64,000 bases of DNA, taken from NCBI GenBank assembly GCA_000620945.1, contig KK211198.1:186001-250000 (forward strand). Direction: 5' to 3'. The stretch comes from [Clostridium] viride DSM 6836. GTDB lineage: Bacteria; Bacillota; Clostridia; Oscillospirales; Oscillospiraceae. A model generated the notes under the pieces. That model worked only from the letters and a program-made list of their open reading frames with translations, made no database searches and had not been told where the DNA came from. The position numbers and the translations under genes were made by a program. Of the stretch, positions 18,281 through 26,456 are shown in pieces (the first letter of the stretch is position 1; every line of letters starts with the position of its first letter).

Positions 18281-19483
18281 TCAGAAAGGCTCCTTTCTTT
18301 CCACGCGGCAGAAAAGCTTGCCGTCGCAAAGTCGAATCTGGATCGCTTCGTCTTCCTCTACCTGCAAAACGGATCGCTTGACCGAGCCATCGGCTCCTTG
18401 CGTAATCGAATAGCCTCGCCCCAAGACCTTTAAAGGACTGAGGGCATCCAACGACGCAGCCAAGGCACCAAGCTGCTTTTTCTGTTTAGCTAGACTGGTT
18501 TCCAGTCCTCTTGCCAGCTTTTGCTGTTGATAGTCCAGCAAATGCCGCGATTCCTGAAGAATGGGAAGAGGGGCCTGCATCCATGGGCTACGCTGCGCCC
18601 TTTCCAAACTGCGGCGATACTCTCCCAGTTGATACTGCATGGCACGCTGCAAGCGAAGCTTCCTTTGGTGGATGTGGCGAGCAAGCTCCTGCTGATCGGG
18701 TACCGCTAACTCCGCCGCATTGGAAGGCGTTGCCGCGCGCAGGTCGGAAACATAGTCGGCTATGGTTACATCTGGTTCATGGCCAACGGCTGAAATGACC
18801 GGAATCTGGGAGGCAAAGATGGCTCGTGCCACCATTTCTTCGTTAAAGGCCCACAGATCCTCCATGGAACCTCCCCCGCGTCCAATGAGGATGAGATCCG
18901 CCGCATTTTGTTGATTGACCAGAGAGAGCGCCGTGCAAAGTTCAAACTTTGCTTCCTCGCCCTGAACCCGAACGGGAACGACGTACACCTTCGCTGCCGG
19001 ATACCGCATCCCTAGAACTCGAATCATGTCTCTCACCGCAGCCCCTGCGGGAGACGTAATCAGGGCAATGCGTTCTGGAAAGGCAGGAATCGGTTTTTTA
19101 TGTCTTGGATCAAAGAGGCCCTCCCCTTCCAGCTTTTTCTTTATCTGCTCGAAGGCAACATGAAGATCTCCCAACCCAATGGGTTGCATTTGGTTGCAAT
19201 ACAGTTGATACTGCCCATCCCGGGGAAAGACGGTTACGCGACCTCCGACCACAACACGCATGCCATTTTCCGGACGAAACCGTAAGGCGGAGGCTTCCCG
19301 ACGGAACATGACACAGCGTATGCTTCCCTCCGCATCCTTCAAGGAAAAATAATGGTGGCCGGATGGATACGCTTTATAGTTAGAAAGCTCTCCTTCCACC
19401 ATCAAGTGGCTCAAGACATAGTCCTGATCCATAAGATATTTAATGTGATGATTGAGCTCGGATACGGTAAGTACCTGCGTCAT
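18281..19483 (-). CDS. xseA: Exodeoxyribonuclease VII large subunit
   Basis: This is the catalytic subunit of ExoVII. The 400 residues include an N-terminal OB-fold (LTVSELNHHIKYLMDQDYVLSHLMVEGELSNYK, GHHYFSLKDAEGSIRCVMFR) and the catalytic domain with ALITSPAGAAVRDMIRVL, GRGGGSMEDLWAFNEE and PVISAVGHEPDVTIADYVSDLRAATPSNAAEL, followed by a coiled coil. An AAAGGA site precedes the ATG. It lies one base from xseB and one from the TsaD-like gene. Confidence 0.95.
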   Translation of the reverse strand: MTQVLTVSELNHHIKYLMDQDYVLSHLMVEGELSNYKAYPSGHHYFSLKDAEGSIRCVMFRREASALRFRPENGMRVVVGGRVTVFPRDGQYQLYCNQMQPIGLGDLHVAFEQIKKKLEGEGLFDPRHKKPIPAFPERIALITSPAGAAVRDMIRVLGMRYPAAKVYVVPVRVQGEEAKFELCTALSLVNQQNAADLILIGRGGGSMEDLWAFNEEMVARAIFASQIPVISAVGHEPDVTIADYVSDLRAATPSNAAELAVPDQQELARHIHQRKLRLQRAMQYQLGEYRRSLERAQRSPWMQAPLPILQESRHLLDYQQQKLARGLETSLAKQKKQLGALAASLDALSPLKVLGRGYSITQGADGSVKRSVLQVEEDEAIQIRLCDGKLFCRVERKEPF

Positions 19484-19484
19484 T

Positions 19485-20420
19485 TCATCTTGTCCTTTCC
19501 AACATGCGATGTACTAAAATAGCCGTCCCCATAGCATTATCCGTCGAGTAGACCGGTTCGGCAAAGAGTGCGGCATGCATCGTGCGCATGTGCTCTCTGA
19601 TGAGCCGGTTGGAGGCAACGCCTCCGGCACAGAGAAGGGGTAAACCTTGATACTTCTCAAACGCTTGCGCCGTGGCAACATCCACCGCATGTAGAATGGA
19701 TCGTAAAATAAAGCGGCAAATGTCAGCGGGGGTTTCTCCTTGCTCTGCCATTGCATTCATCTTATTTTCCAATCCAGAAAGAGAGAAGGTGGAATCCGTT
19801 ACCTTCACCGAAAATGATACATCTTTCTGTGCGTCCAAGGAGAGTGCATCGACCGCCTTCCCCGCGGGGAAGGAAAGGCCAAGGCGTTTGCCCGTTCGGT
19901 CAATGAGTTGCCCGGCGGAAATATCCTTGGTTCCTCCAATCTGCACGGCCTTCACTAGGGGCCCGTCCGGCTCAATGTAGAGAAGTTCCGTGGTTCCCCC
20001 AGAAAGGTGCCAGGCCAAATGGGGCTGATCCAAAAGATCCATCCGACCTGCGGACCAAGCGGCCGCAGCCACGTGCCCCTGTTGGTGTGATACTGAGAAA
20101 AAAGGCAGATGTAACACATGGGAAAGACTTCTTCCTTGCGATTCCCCCGCCAAAAAGCAGGGCATATACGACCCTTCCACCTCACGTGGACGCGTGCTGG
20201 CTCCCACAGCATGAAACTCCCTTGGAGCATCTTCATCGAACAGAGTTTCCGTTAATTCAGGCAGATGCTTGACATGTTGAAAGAGAGCATCACTCTGCCG
20301 AAGGCCAAGTCCACCTTCGGGAACATCAAGCAGGCGGCTGACATTTCGCCCGGTCTTACCGTCAAAGTACGCAACCGAGGTGGTATAGTTGCTGGTATCA
20401 AATCCAATTCCAATCGGCAT
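19485..20420 (-). CDS. TsaD/Kae1-like paralogue (M22 glycoprotease family)
   Basis: The 311 residues have the ASKHA fold of TsaD/Kae1: GIGFDTSNYTTSVAYFDG at the N-terminus, the metal-binding pair HQQGHVAAA (HxxxH), LSGGTTELLYI, and GGVASNRLIREHM near the C-terminus. Authentic TsaD makes the t6A37 base of tRNA, but the sequence is diverged, notably GASTRPREVEGSYMPCFLAG in place of the usual GPGSFTGLRVG-like loop. Genes of this type, separate from the true tsaD, recur in Clostridia between nusB and xseA and are annotated as peptidase M22. Function is unproven. It lies in the nusB operon with one- to two-base gaps. Confidence 0.75.
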   Translation of the reverse strand: MPIGIGFDTSNYTTSVAYFDGKTGRNVSRLLDVPEGGLGLRQSDALFQHVKHLPELTETLFDEDAPREFHAVGASTRPREVEGSYMPCFLAGESQGRSLSHVLHLPFFSVSHQQGHVAAAAWSAGRMDLLDQPHLAWHLSGGTTELLYIEPDGPLVKAVQIGGTKDISAGQLIDRTGKRLGLSFPAGKAVDALSLDAQKDVSFSVKVTDSTFSLSGLENKMNAMAEQGETPADICRFILRSILHAVDVATAQAFEKYQGLPLLCAGGVASNRLIREHMRTMHAALFAEPVYSTDNAMGTAILVHRMLERTR

Positions 20421-20422
20421 AC

Positions 20423-20878
20423 TTATTCGTTCTCCGGAAATTCCGCCCGTACAAAACTACCCAGAATGCCATTAATAAAGGAAACGGTTTTCGGATCCTC
20501 ATATTTCTTGGCAATCTCAACCGCTTCGTTGATGGCTGCCCCATTTGGGATCTGAGGCATATACAAAATTTCAAACATTGCCACACGCATGATTGCGGTT
20601 GCCGTTCGGGGAATTCGCTCAAACTTCCAGTTCATCGCGTAACGACTGATATACTCGTCCAACTCCGGTCCATGCGTACCCACGCCACAAACCAATTTCT
20701 CAATATAGCTTCGCATATTCTTGTCCGGAAACACCTCATACAGTGAATCCTCATCCTTCCAAAGGGAAAAAGCCTCTTCCGTTAAACGCTCCTCCAAAAG
20801 ACTGGTGGGAGCCTGTGTCGTAAATCCAAGCGAGAAGGAGCAGTGCATCGCTAATTCTCGTGCGGTAGATCTGGTCAT
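20423..20878 (-). CDS. nusB: Transcription antitermination factor NusB
   Basis: NusB with S10 forms part of the rRNA antitermination complex. The 151 residues are all-helical and carry the family signatures RELAMHCSFSLGF, LDEYISRYAMNWKFERIPRTATAIMRVAMFEILYMPQIPNGAAINEAVEIAKKYEDPKTVSFINGILG. The ATG follows CGGAGGAAC. It is the first gene of the ten-gene reverse operon. Confidence 0.94.
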   Translation of the reverse strand: MTRSTARELAMHCSFSLGFTTQAPTSLLEERLTEEAFSLWKDEDSLYEVFPDKNMRSYIEKLVCGVGTHGPELDEYISRYAMNWKFERIPRTATAIMRVAMFEILYMPQIPNGAAINEAVEIAKKYEDPKTVSFINGILGSFVRAEFPENE

Positions 20879-20935
20879 ATTGTTCCTCCGATACGGGCAG
20901 AATGGTTGGAAATTCGCCCAAACATAGTCCTCTTA

Positions 20936-20964
20936 ATTATATACAGCAAAGATGAAAAAATAAA
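20936..20964 (-). promoter_or_regulatory. Promoter of the nusB-recN operon
   Basis: On the - strand TTTATT (20959-20964) and TATAAT (20936-20941) are separated by 17 bases, about 55 bases before nusB. The -10 is perfect and the -35 weak. Confidence 0.65.
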
Positions 20965-21011
20965 CCCTTTCTTTGCGTTTCGAACGAATTTCATGAATTC
21001 TCTCTCAAAAA

Positions 21012-21051
21012 AACACGCCCAAACGGCCAAATTTGACCTTTCGGGCGCGTT
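21012..21051 (-). terminator. Terminator of the M16-lgt-folD-asp23 operon
   Basis: On the - strand a nine-pair outer stem (AACGCGCCC/GGGCGTGTT) encloses a second dyad (GGTCAAATTTGGCC) and is followed by seven U. It closes the operon ending in asp23. Confidence 0.88.
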
Positions 21052-21073
21052 TTACAGACTTGCTTGAGCGGGT

Positions 21074-21448
21074 TTATTGCTTTGTGGACTTTTCAAAGGT
21101 AACGCCGCCCACACGGATGTTGACTGCACGCACCGTAAGCCCACTGGTTGCCTCTAAACTCGAGATCACAGACTCCTGCACCTTGCGTGCCAAATCGGGA
21201 ACGGCAAAGCCATACTGAATGGTGATGGAAATATTCACAACAAGGCTATCTTCGTCGCGGGTAATCACGACGCCGCGGTTAAAGCTCTTTTTTCCCAACA
21301 GCTGCTCACCCAGATTGCTTCCAGGAAGGCCGGTCACCCCTTCGATCTCCATGGCGGCTGCCCCTGCAATCATCGATAAGACATCTTCCGAAATGTAGAT
21401 ATCGCCCTTCTCTTCCGCACGTGCAATATAGTCTCTGCTTTCACTCAT
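21074..21448 (-). CDS. Asp23/Gls24 family envelope stress protein
   Basis: Asp23/DUF322 proteins are small proteins tied to envelope stress and membrane in Firmicutes. The 124-residue product has the domain over nearly its full length: GDIYISEDVLSMIAGAAAMEIEGVTGL, VVITRDEDSLVVNISITIQYGFAVPDLARKVQESV, and a C-terminal VNIRVGGVTFE. The ATG at 21448 has GGAGG seven bases upstream; the longer reading to 21466 begins inside that site. It lies 35 bases after folD and ends the operon. Clostridia commonly keep such a gene near nusB. Confidence 0.9.
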   Translation of the reverse strand: MSESRDYIARAEEKGDIYISEDVLSMIAGAAAMEIEGVTGLPGSNLGEQLLGKKSFNRGVVITRDEDSLVVNISITIQYGFAVPDLARKVQESVISSLEATSGLTVRAVNIRVGGVTFEKSTKQ

Positions 21449-21483
21449 ACGTATTCCTCCATTCATGGAATTCCATGCGTTTC

Positions 21484-22329
21484 TTATAGTCCTAAGTGCT
21501 GTCTTGCTGCAGCCAATGTATTTTTCATCAGAAGAGCCCGGGTCATGGGACCAACCCCACCGGGAACCGGGGTGATCGCAGAAGCTTTTTCGAGAACCTC
21601 CTCATACAGGACATCACCGCAAAGCTTTCCCTGTTCGTTGCGATTCATGGCAACGTCTATGACCACGGCACCCGGCTGAACCATATCAGCGGTGATGAGA
21701 CCAACTTTGCCAACCGCGGCCACCAAAATATCCGCCGAGCGGCAGATCTCCTCCAAGTTTTTGGTCCTGGAGTGACAAACGGTGACCGTGCCATGTTTCT
21801 GCATCAGGAGAAGTGCCATTGGCTTTCCGACAATATTCGAGCGTCCCACTACCACGCAGTGTTTTCCCGCAGGGTCGATGTGGTATTCCTCCAGCATTTC
21901 CATAATTCCCGCCGGGGTACAAGGGACAAAAGCATTTTTCCCAATCAGCAAGGCTCCCATATTCATGGGATGAAATCCATCCACGTCCTTTTCCGGGGAA
22001 ATAGCCCGTAAGACCGCTTCTTCGTCAATGCCCTTAGGGAGCGGGAGCTGAACTAGGATGCCGTCAATGTCGTCTCTTGCATTGAGCACTTCAATCTGTT
22101 CCATCAGTTCCTGTTGCGCTGTGGTTTCGGGCAAAGCATATTCCTCACTGAGGAAGCCGCATTCTTCGCAATCTGCCTTCTTGCTGTTAACATACACCCG
22201 GGAAGCAGAGTTATCTCCCACAATGATCACAGCCAAACCCGGTTTTCTCGGCAGAGCCGCAGCTTCGAGGCGGATCTGTTCCTTACATTTGGCCGCCAAT
22301 TTTTTACCGTCAAGGATGGTCGCCGGCAT
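21484..22329 (-). CDS. folD: Methylenetetrahydrofolate dehydrogenase/cyclohydrolase
   Basis: FolD interconverts 5,10-methylene-, methenyl- and 10-formyl-tetrahydrofolate with NADP. The 281 residues contain VGDNSASRVYVNSKKADCEECG with the catalytic lysine, LPLPKGIDEEAVLRAISPEKDVDGFHPMN, VVVGRSNIVGKPMALLL and PGGVGPMTRALLMKNT. The ATG at 22329 follows GAGGTG with seven bases of spacing; the GTG at 22344 overlaps that site. The start overlaps the lgt end by 20 bases. Confidence 0.95.
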   Translation of the reverse strand: MPATILDGKKLAAKCKEQIRLEAAALPRKPGLAVIIVGDNSASRVYVNSKKADCEECGFLSEEYALPETTAQQELMEQIEVLNARDDIDGILVQLPLPKGIDEEAVLRAISPEKDVDGFHPMNMGALLIGKNAFVPCTPAGIMEMLEEYHIDPAGKHCVVVGRSNIVGKPMALLLMQKHGTVTVCHSRTKNLEEICRSADILVAAVGKVGLITADMVQPGAVVIDVAMNRNEQGKLCGDVLYEEVLEKASAITPVPGGVGPMTRALLMKNTLAAARQHLGL

Positions 22330-23191
22330 CGCTTGGCACCTCACTTTCTTTCTTTTGTTGATTCACGTATAACTCGGTATCTTCGGGATGCTGCCGCAAG
22401 CGATACACCAAATAAAGAATCGCTGCTGCCGCACTGAGAAAGCCCAGCATTTGGGACACCCGAATTCCCGTTTCAAATAAGTATAAACTATCGGTGCGCA
22501 GGCCTTCGATCATCCCTCGCCCAATCCCATACCAAGCAATGTAGGAAAAAAAGAGCATTCCGTCAAATTTTCGCAAACCGCGTCGGAACAGGATGAGTAA
22601 GAGGCAAAACCCCAATACGTTCCATAGAGACTCATATAGAAACGTGGGATGTACCTCGAGATACTTGCCTGCCTCGGTAACACCCATGCGCCAAGGCAAG
22701 GTGGTTACGCCACCAAAGGCCTCCATATTTACAAAGTTACCCCAACGTCCGATGCTTTGGCCGATCAAAAGGCCAAATGCGCCAACATCCGCCATGGCTA
22801 AAAACGGAATCTTTTTATGGCGCATCACTAAATAAGCCACAAGGACGGCCGCTAGGATTGATCCATAAATCGCCATGCCTCCATCGTGAATGCGGAGCAT
22901 TTTGGCAAAGTTTAAGCTCCCGTCGGCATTTCGAAACAAATCCAAGTAAAAGATGATGTAATAAAGCCGGGCGCCAAGAATGGCGCCGGGCGTGGCGAAG
23001 AGAAGCATGTCCAAAACGTCATCGTTTCGCAGGCCAAACTCTTCGCAAATGTGCAGGCAGAAAAAGACCGCCAGGAGAAAGCCGGTGGCAATGATGATGC
23101 CGTACCAATAAATCTCATGGCCAAAGACGGTAAAGGCAACGGGGTCTACGGTGAAGTGTAGACCCAGGCCAGGAAAGGTGATACGATTCAT
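22310..23191 (-). CDS. lgt: Prolipoprotein diacylglyceryl transferase
   Basis: Lgt transfers diacylglycerol from phosphatidylglycerol to the lipobox cysteine of prelipoproteins. The 293 residues predict about seven membrane helices. Key segments are YGIIIATGFLLAV, the HDGGMAIYGSIL loop (essential H and G residues), LIGQSIGRWGNFVNMEAFGG with the Lgt signature arginine/asparagine, HPTFLYESLWN and GIGRGMIEGLRTDSLYL. The last 40 residues are a charged cytoplasmic tail. It overlaps its M16 neighbour upstream by four bases. Substrates within this window include the lipoproteins at 48422 and 54502. Confidence 0.95.
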   Translation of the reverse strand: MNRITFPGLGLHFTVDPVAFTVFGHEIYWYGIIIATGFLLAVFFCLHICEEFGLRNDDVLDMLLFATPGAILGARLYYIIFYLDLFRNADGSLNFAKMLRIHDGGMAIYGSILAAVLVAYLVMRHKKIPFLAMADVGAFGLLIGQSIGRWGNFVNMEAFGGVTTLPWRMGVTEAGKYLEVHPTFLYESLWNVLGFCLLLILFRRGLRKFDGMLFFSYIAWYGIGRGMIEGLRTDSLYLFETGIRVSQMLGFLSAAAAILYLVYRLRQHPEDTELYVNQQKKESEVPSDAGDHP

Positions 23192-24468
23192 TCCCCGGCT
23201 CCCTTCGGTGTAATGACCGAAAGCGCGGTGCGTTCTTGGTCGACCCAGTCGTGCAAAGCCTTTTCCACATCTTCCTTTAGAATAGTATCATACATCTGTG
23301 GAAAAATCCAGAGGTCTTCTTCGGCAAAATACGCCCTCGCCTGCTCGACACAAAGATACTCAAAGGAATTTAGGGAACGAACCTGATTGCCATAGACTGC
23401 TTTCTTTAGTCGCGAGAAGAGCGTCTCGTCTACGCCTTCTTTTGCCAGGCGCTCCGCTTCGCTTAGAATGGCTTCTCGCAGGGCGGCAGGGTCACGGCTT
23501 TCTCCTCCCGCAATGAGGAAGGAAGCGCCGGGATATGCCTCATAACCACAGAAGAAACTTTGGTTGATGAGCCCTTCTTCATACAGTTTGGCATACAGAG
23601 GTGATGAGGTGCCCATCCAAGTCTCGCAAACCAATTCGCCTAAAAGTTTCTGCCGTAGGCGCTCTCGTCCGTCCTCTGGTGGGATGAGCTTAACCCCTAG
23701 TTGGAAAATGGGAGTGGAAACTTCCATAGCCAGCGTGGTATCTTTCTCATGAACCCGAGGGCGCTCCGGTTTGCCATAATCTCTTGCGATTCGCCCCTTT
23801 CCTTCCTTGGGTAAGATCTTCTTGGCAGCATCGAACACATGCTTCGGATTGACATCCCCTGCCACACAGAGAACCATGTTGGACGGATGATAAAAGGCAG
23901 CATGGCACTGATAGAGGGTTTCCTCCGTAATTTGTGCAATGGATTCCTGGGAGCCAGCCACGGAATTGCGAACCGGATACTCCTGATAGAGGGCTGCCAT
24001 GAGTCTCATATAGACCTGCCAGTTGGGATTGTCCTCAATCATCTGGATTTCCTGCCCGATGATCCCCTGCTCCTTATCCACACTTTCCTTTGTGAAATAC
24101 GGTTCGGATACAAAGGAAAGAAGCGTTTCTAAGTTTTCCTGAAACCCTTCGGTACCCTCAAAGTAATATCCAGTGATGGCGGCCCCGGTAAAGGCGTTGG
24201 GCGAAGCACCATTGGCACTTAAGATTTGCAGTGCATTGCCATCCTTTGTATCAAACATTTTATGCTCTAAAAAGTGAGCAACGCCCATAGGGGTGTCGCG
24301 CCAGGCACGATCATAGAAAAAACGAGTATCCATCCCACCATAATTGGTCGCAAAGAAAGCAAAGTTCTTACTATACCCTTCTTTGGGAAAAATAAAGATT
24401 TTCAGCCCGTTCTCCAGCGTTTCGGTTAACACGGTTTCCTGAATGGGTTCGTAGTGCGTTCTAATCAA
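23188..24468 (-). CDS. M16 family zinc peptidase (YmfH-like, active subunit)
   Basis: This is a 426-residue pitrilysin-type metalloprotease. The inverted zinc motif HxxEH is intact in GVAHFLEHKMF, with the downstream glutamate in the ESVDKEQGIIGQEIQMIED region. The second half has the C-terminal M16 domain. It is the active partner of the preceding M16 gene, which lacks the motif, as in the YmfF-YmfH pairs of Bacillus. It overlaps its neighbours by four bases on both sides. Natural substrates are unknown; a role in peptide turnover or signalling is possible. Confidence 0.88.
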   Translation of the reverse strand: MIRTHYEPIQETVLTETLENGLKIFIFPKEGYSKNFAFFATNYGGMDTRFFYDRAWRDTPMGVAHFLEHKMFDTKDGNALQILSANGASPNAFTGAAITGYYFEGTEGFQENLETLLSFVSEPYFTKESVDKEQGIIGQEIQMIEDNPNWQVYMRLMAALYQEYPVRNSVAGSQESIAQITEETLYQCHAAFYHPSNMVLCVAGDVNPKHVFDAAKKILPKEGKGRIARDYGKPERPRVHEKDTTLAMEVSTPIFQLGVKLIPPEDGRERLRQKLLGELVCETWMGTSSPLYAKLYEEGLINQSFFCGYEAYPGASFLIAGGESRDPAALREAILSEAERLAKEGVDETLFSRLKKAVYGNQVRSLNSFEYLCVEQARAYFAEEDLWIFPQMYDTILKEDVEKALHDWVDQERTALSVITPKGAGE

Positions 24469-25760
24469 GGCGTCTTTCCCTCCTTCCCTTGCAAAAAGTA
24501 TACAGAATCAAGCCATAGATTCTTTGCCAAATTCTGAACATCCTCTTTCGTGACCGATTCGGTAGCGCTCAGAATGGCAGCAGGGTCATCATCGCATCCA
24601 GCAACCGACTGACCCAACCAGAAGTCTTCCAGGCGACCTTGGGCATCCTCCGTCAGCCGCAAGTTGTTCATCACGAACGAACGAGCACTTAGAAGCTCCT
24701 CCTCGCTGATGTTCCCCTTGCGACAATCCTCCAGCTGGGCAAGAATCTCATCCCTTGCTTTCTCGTATTGATCAAAGGCAATGCCGGAGGAGACCAATAG
24801 AATGCCCTTTTGCTTATCCACATTGCTGTTGGCATAGTAGCACAAGGAAAGCCGTTCGCGAACATTTAAAAAGAGCTTGGAATTGCTGGAACCACCGTAG
24901 AGGGCATTGAACACTTGCAGCACGGCGGCATCCCTCGGAGCCAGCTTTGGGCTATCCAAGCGAAAGCCTAGCACCAGTTTTCCTTGCATGACATCCATAT
25001 TGTCCGTAAAATACCTGGGCTCCTGCGGCTTGGAACTGCGCGGTTCAACTTCCTTCTGAGATTTCGAACCTTCCCCGCAGAGCAAGGGAGCCAGTGCCTC
25101 CCGCACGGCTGCCTCCACTCGGGAAATTGGGGCAGGGCCGCAGTAATAAAGAAGGATAGGGGCGGTTTCTAATAGGGACTGATAGTGCGACCAAAGACCT
25201 TGGTTCGTGATCTCTTTGACCTGCGCTTCCTCCCCGTACTTATCGATGCCATAGGCTTCGTTCTGGCACATCTGGCTGGTGAGTCGATAAACGGCGTACT
25301 GCTGCTTATCATTGATTCGGCCGCGAATTCGGTGAATCAAGTTCTCCTTTTCACTGTCGAGATAGGCTTCGATGAAGCCCTTTCCATCTCCGGCCGGACG
25401 AAGCACCAATTCTGCCATGAGATCAATGGCCGATTCAAGCACCTTGGAGTCTTCCTGAATGTAGGCATCGTCTAAAAAGCTACCTACAAATCCAAAGCAC
25501 TGTGTTTCTCCTTTTTTACGAACCATTGGCTCCAAGACGCCCCCGTACAAGTCATCCAAAGCGGCGGACATGGCGAGCATATCAGGATGCTCTTGTGTGC
25601 CTCGACGAAGCAAGGAAGGTAAGATTGCATTTTCCGATGCTGTTTTCTGGGAAAGTGGCTCTAGAAAGGTCAAGCCTAACATGGAGGTTTTGAATTTATC
25701 GGTCTGAATTGCAATGAGCTTAACGCGAGAGCTGAGCTCTCGTTTCGAAAGTTCCATCAT
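24465..25760 (-). CDS. M16 family peptidase homologue (YmfF-like, inactive partner)
   Basis: The 431 residues have the M16 fold but no HxxEH zinc motif: the equivalent region reads ILPSLLRRGTQEHPDMLAMSAALDDLYGG. It probably pairs with the active M16 protein encoded just downstream. The C-terminal half contains NALYGGSSNSKLFLNVRERLSLCYYANSNVD, a typical M16 substrate-binding segment. Tandem ATGs at 25760 and 25757 follow GGAGAGGAG; an upstream extension to 25964 lacks similarity and includes the promoter. First gene of the operon. Confidence 0.87.
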   Translation of the reverse strand: MMELSKRELSSRVKLIAIQTDKFKTSMLGLTFLEPLSQKTASENAILPSLLRRGTQEHPDMLAMSAALDDLYGGVLEPMVRKKGETQCFGFVGSFLDDAYIQEDSKVLESAIDLMAELVLRPAGDGKGFIEAYLDSEKENLIHRIRGRINDKQQYAVYRLTSQMCQNEAYGIDKYGEEAQVKEITNQGLWSHYQSLLETAPILLYYCGPAPISRVEAAVREALAPLLCGEGSKSQKEVEPRSSKPQEPRYFTDNMDVMQGKLVLGFRLDSPKLAPRDAAVLQVFNALYGGSSNSKLFLNVRERLSLCYYANSNVDKQKGILLVSSGIAFDQYEKARDEILAQLEDCRKGNISEEELLSARSFVMNNLRLTEDAQGRLEDFWLGQSVAGCDDDPAAILSATESVTKEDVQNLAKNLWLDSVYFLQGKEGKTP

Positions 25761-25836
25761 TTCGGGTCCACTCCTCTCCTTCTGGAACAGGTTTGTGCCG
25801 AATACCTGGCACACTGGAATCGTTTGATTGAGGAAT

Positions 25837-25864
25837 ATTGTACCATATTTTATGGGAAAGTAAA
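25837..25864 (-). promoter_or_regulatory. Promoter of the M16-lgt-folD-asp23 operon
   Basis: On the - strand TTTACT (25859-25864) and TACAAT (25837-25842) are separated by 16 bases, about 77 bases before the first M16 start. Confidence 0.6.
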
Positions 25865-26000
25865 GATTTGTGCGCTCCCCTTTGGAATCCTTGCCACATT
25901 CACGGGATTCTATGCATCTAGGAATAGAATCTCCTCCCATCCGCCGAAACGATGCAAACTGCACCTTATATCCTCACAAATCTTATCTGAATTATTTTTC

Positions 26001-26029
26001 TTGACATCAGGGATCACGTGTTGTAAAAT
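26001..26029 (+). promoter_or_regulatory. Promoter of the ylxM-ffh-rpsP operon
   Basis: TTGACA (26001-26006) and TAAAAT (26024-26029) with a 17-base spacer, about 50 bases upstream of ylxM. Confidence 0.8.
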
Positions 26030-26083
26030 GAACAAGACTTGTAAAGGGATATCGCTTTACATCAGGCAGATCGGAGGGATTTG

Positions 26084-26452
26084 GTGAAGAGCCAAACCTA
26101 TCGCATGACCATGTTATATGACTTCTATGGAGATCTCTTGACCGATCGACAACGGGAGTTTTTTGATCTATATTACAACGAAGATCTCTCCCTGGCTGAG
26201 ATTGCAGAGCATTATGGTATCACCCGGCAGGGCGTCCGGGATATCATCGTCCGTGCGGAAGCTGCCCTGCAGGAGATTGAAGAAAAAACCGGACTGATTG
26301 AACGATACCATACCATTCAGAACGTGGTGGACTCCATGCGGGAAACGATTTCCGAAGTAAAAACCCTCAACCATGATGTAATTCAAAGCAATGCGCTCAA
26401 CGCGCTGACACAGCGCCTAGACAATGCGCTCTCGCTTCTGGGGAAGGAATGA
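26084..26452 (+). CDS. ylxM: YlxM/p13 family SRP-associated DNA-binding protein
   Basis: This protein of 122 residues has an N-terminal sigma-70-region-4-like helix-turn-helix (LTDRQREFFDLYYNEDLSLAEIAEHYGITRQGVRDIIVRAEAAL) and a C-terminal coiled coil. YlxM homologues lie beside ffh in Firmicutes and in streptococci interact with the signal recognition particle and stimulate its GTPase. GGAGG is four bases from a TTG at 26081 and seven from the GTG at 26084, which is preferred. It ends four bases before ffh. Confidence 0.9.
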   Translation: MKSQTYRMTMLYDFYGDLLTDRQREFFDLYYNEDLSLAEIAEHYGITRQGVRDIIVRAEAALQEIEEKTGLIERYHTIQNVVDSMRETISEVKTLNHDVIQSNALNALTQRLDNALSLLGKE

Positions 26453-26456
26453 GCCT

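Larger units (their letters stand above)
25761..26083. other. Divergent intergenic region between the M16 and ylxM-ffh operons
   Basis: This 323-base spacer contains one promoter in each direction, listed separately, and ribosome binding sites at both ends. Between them (about 25865-26000) I see no gene, terminator or riboswitch-like fold. Confidence 0.5.
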
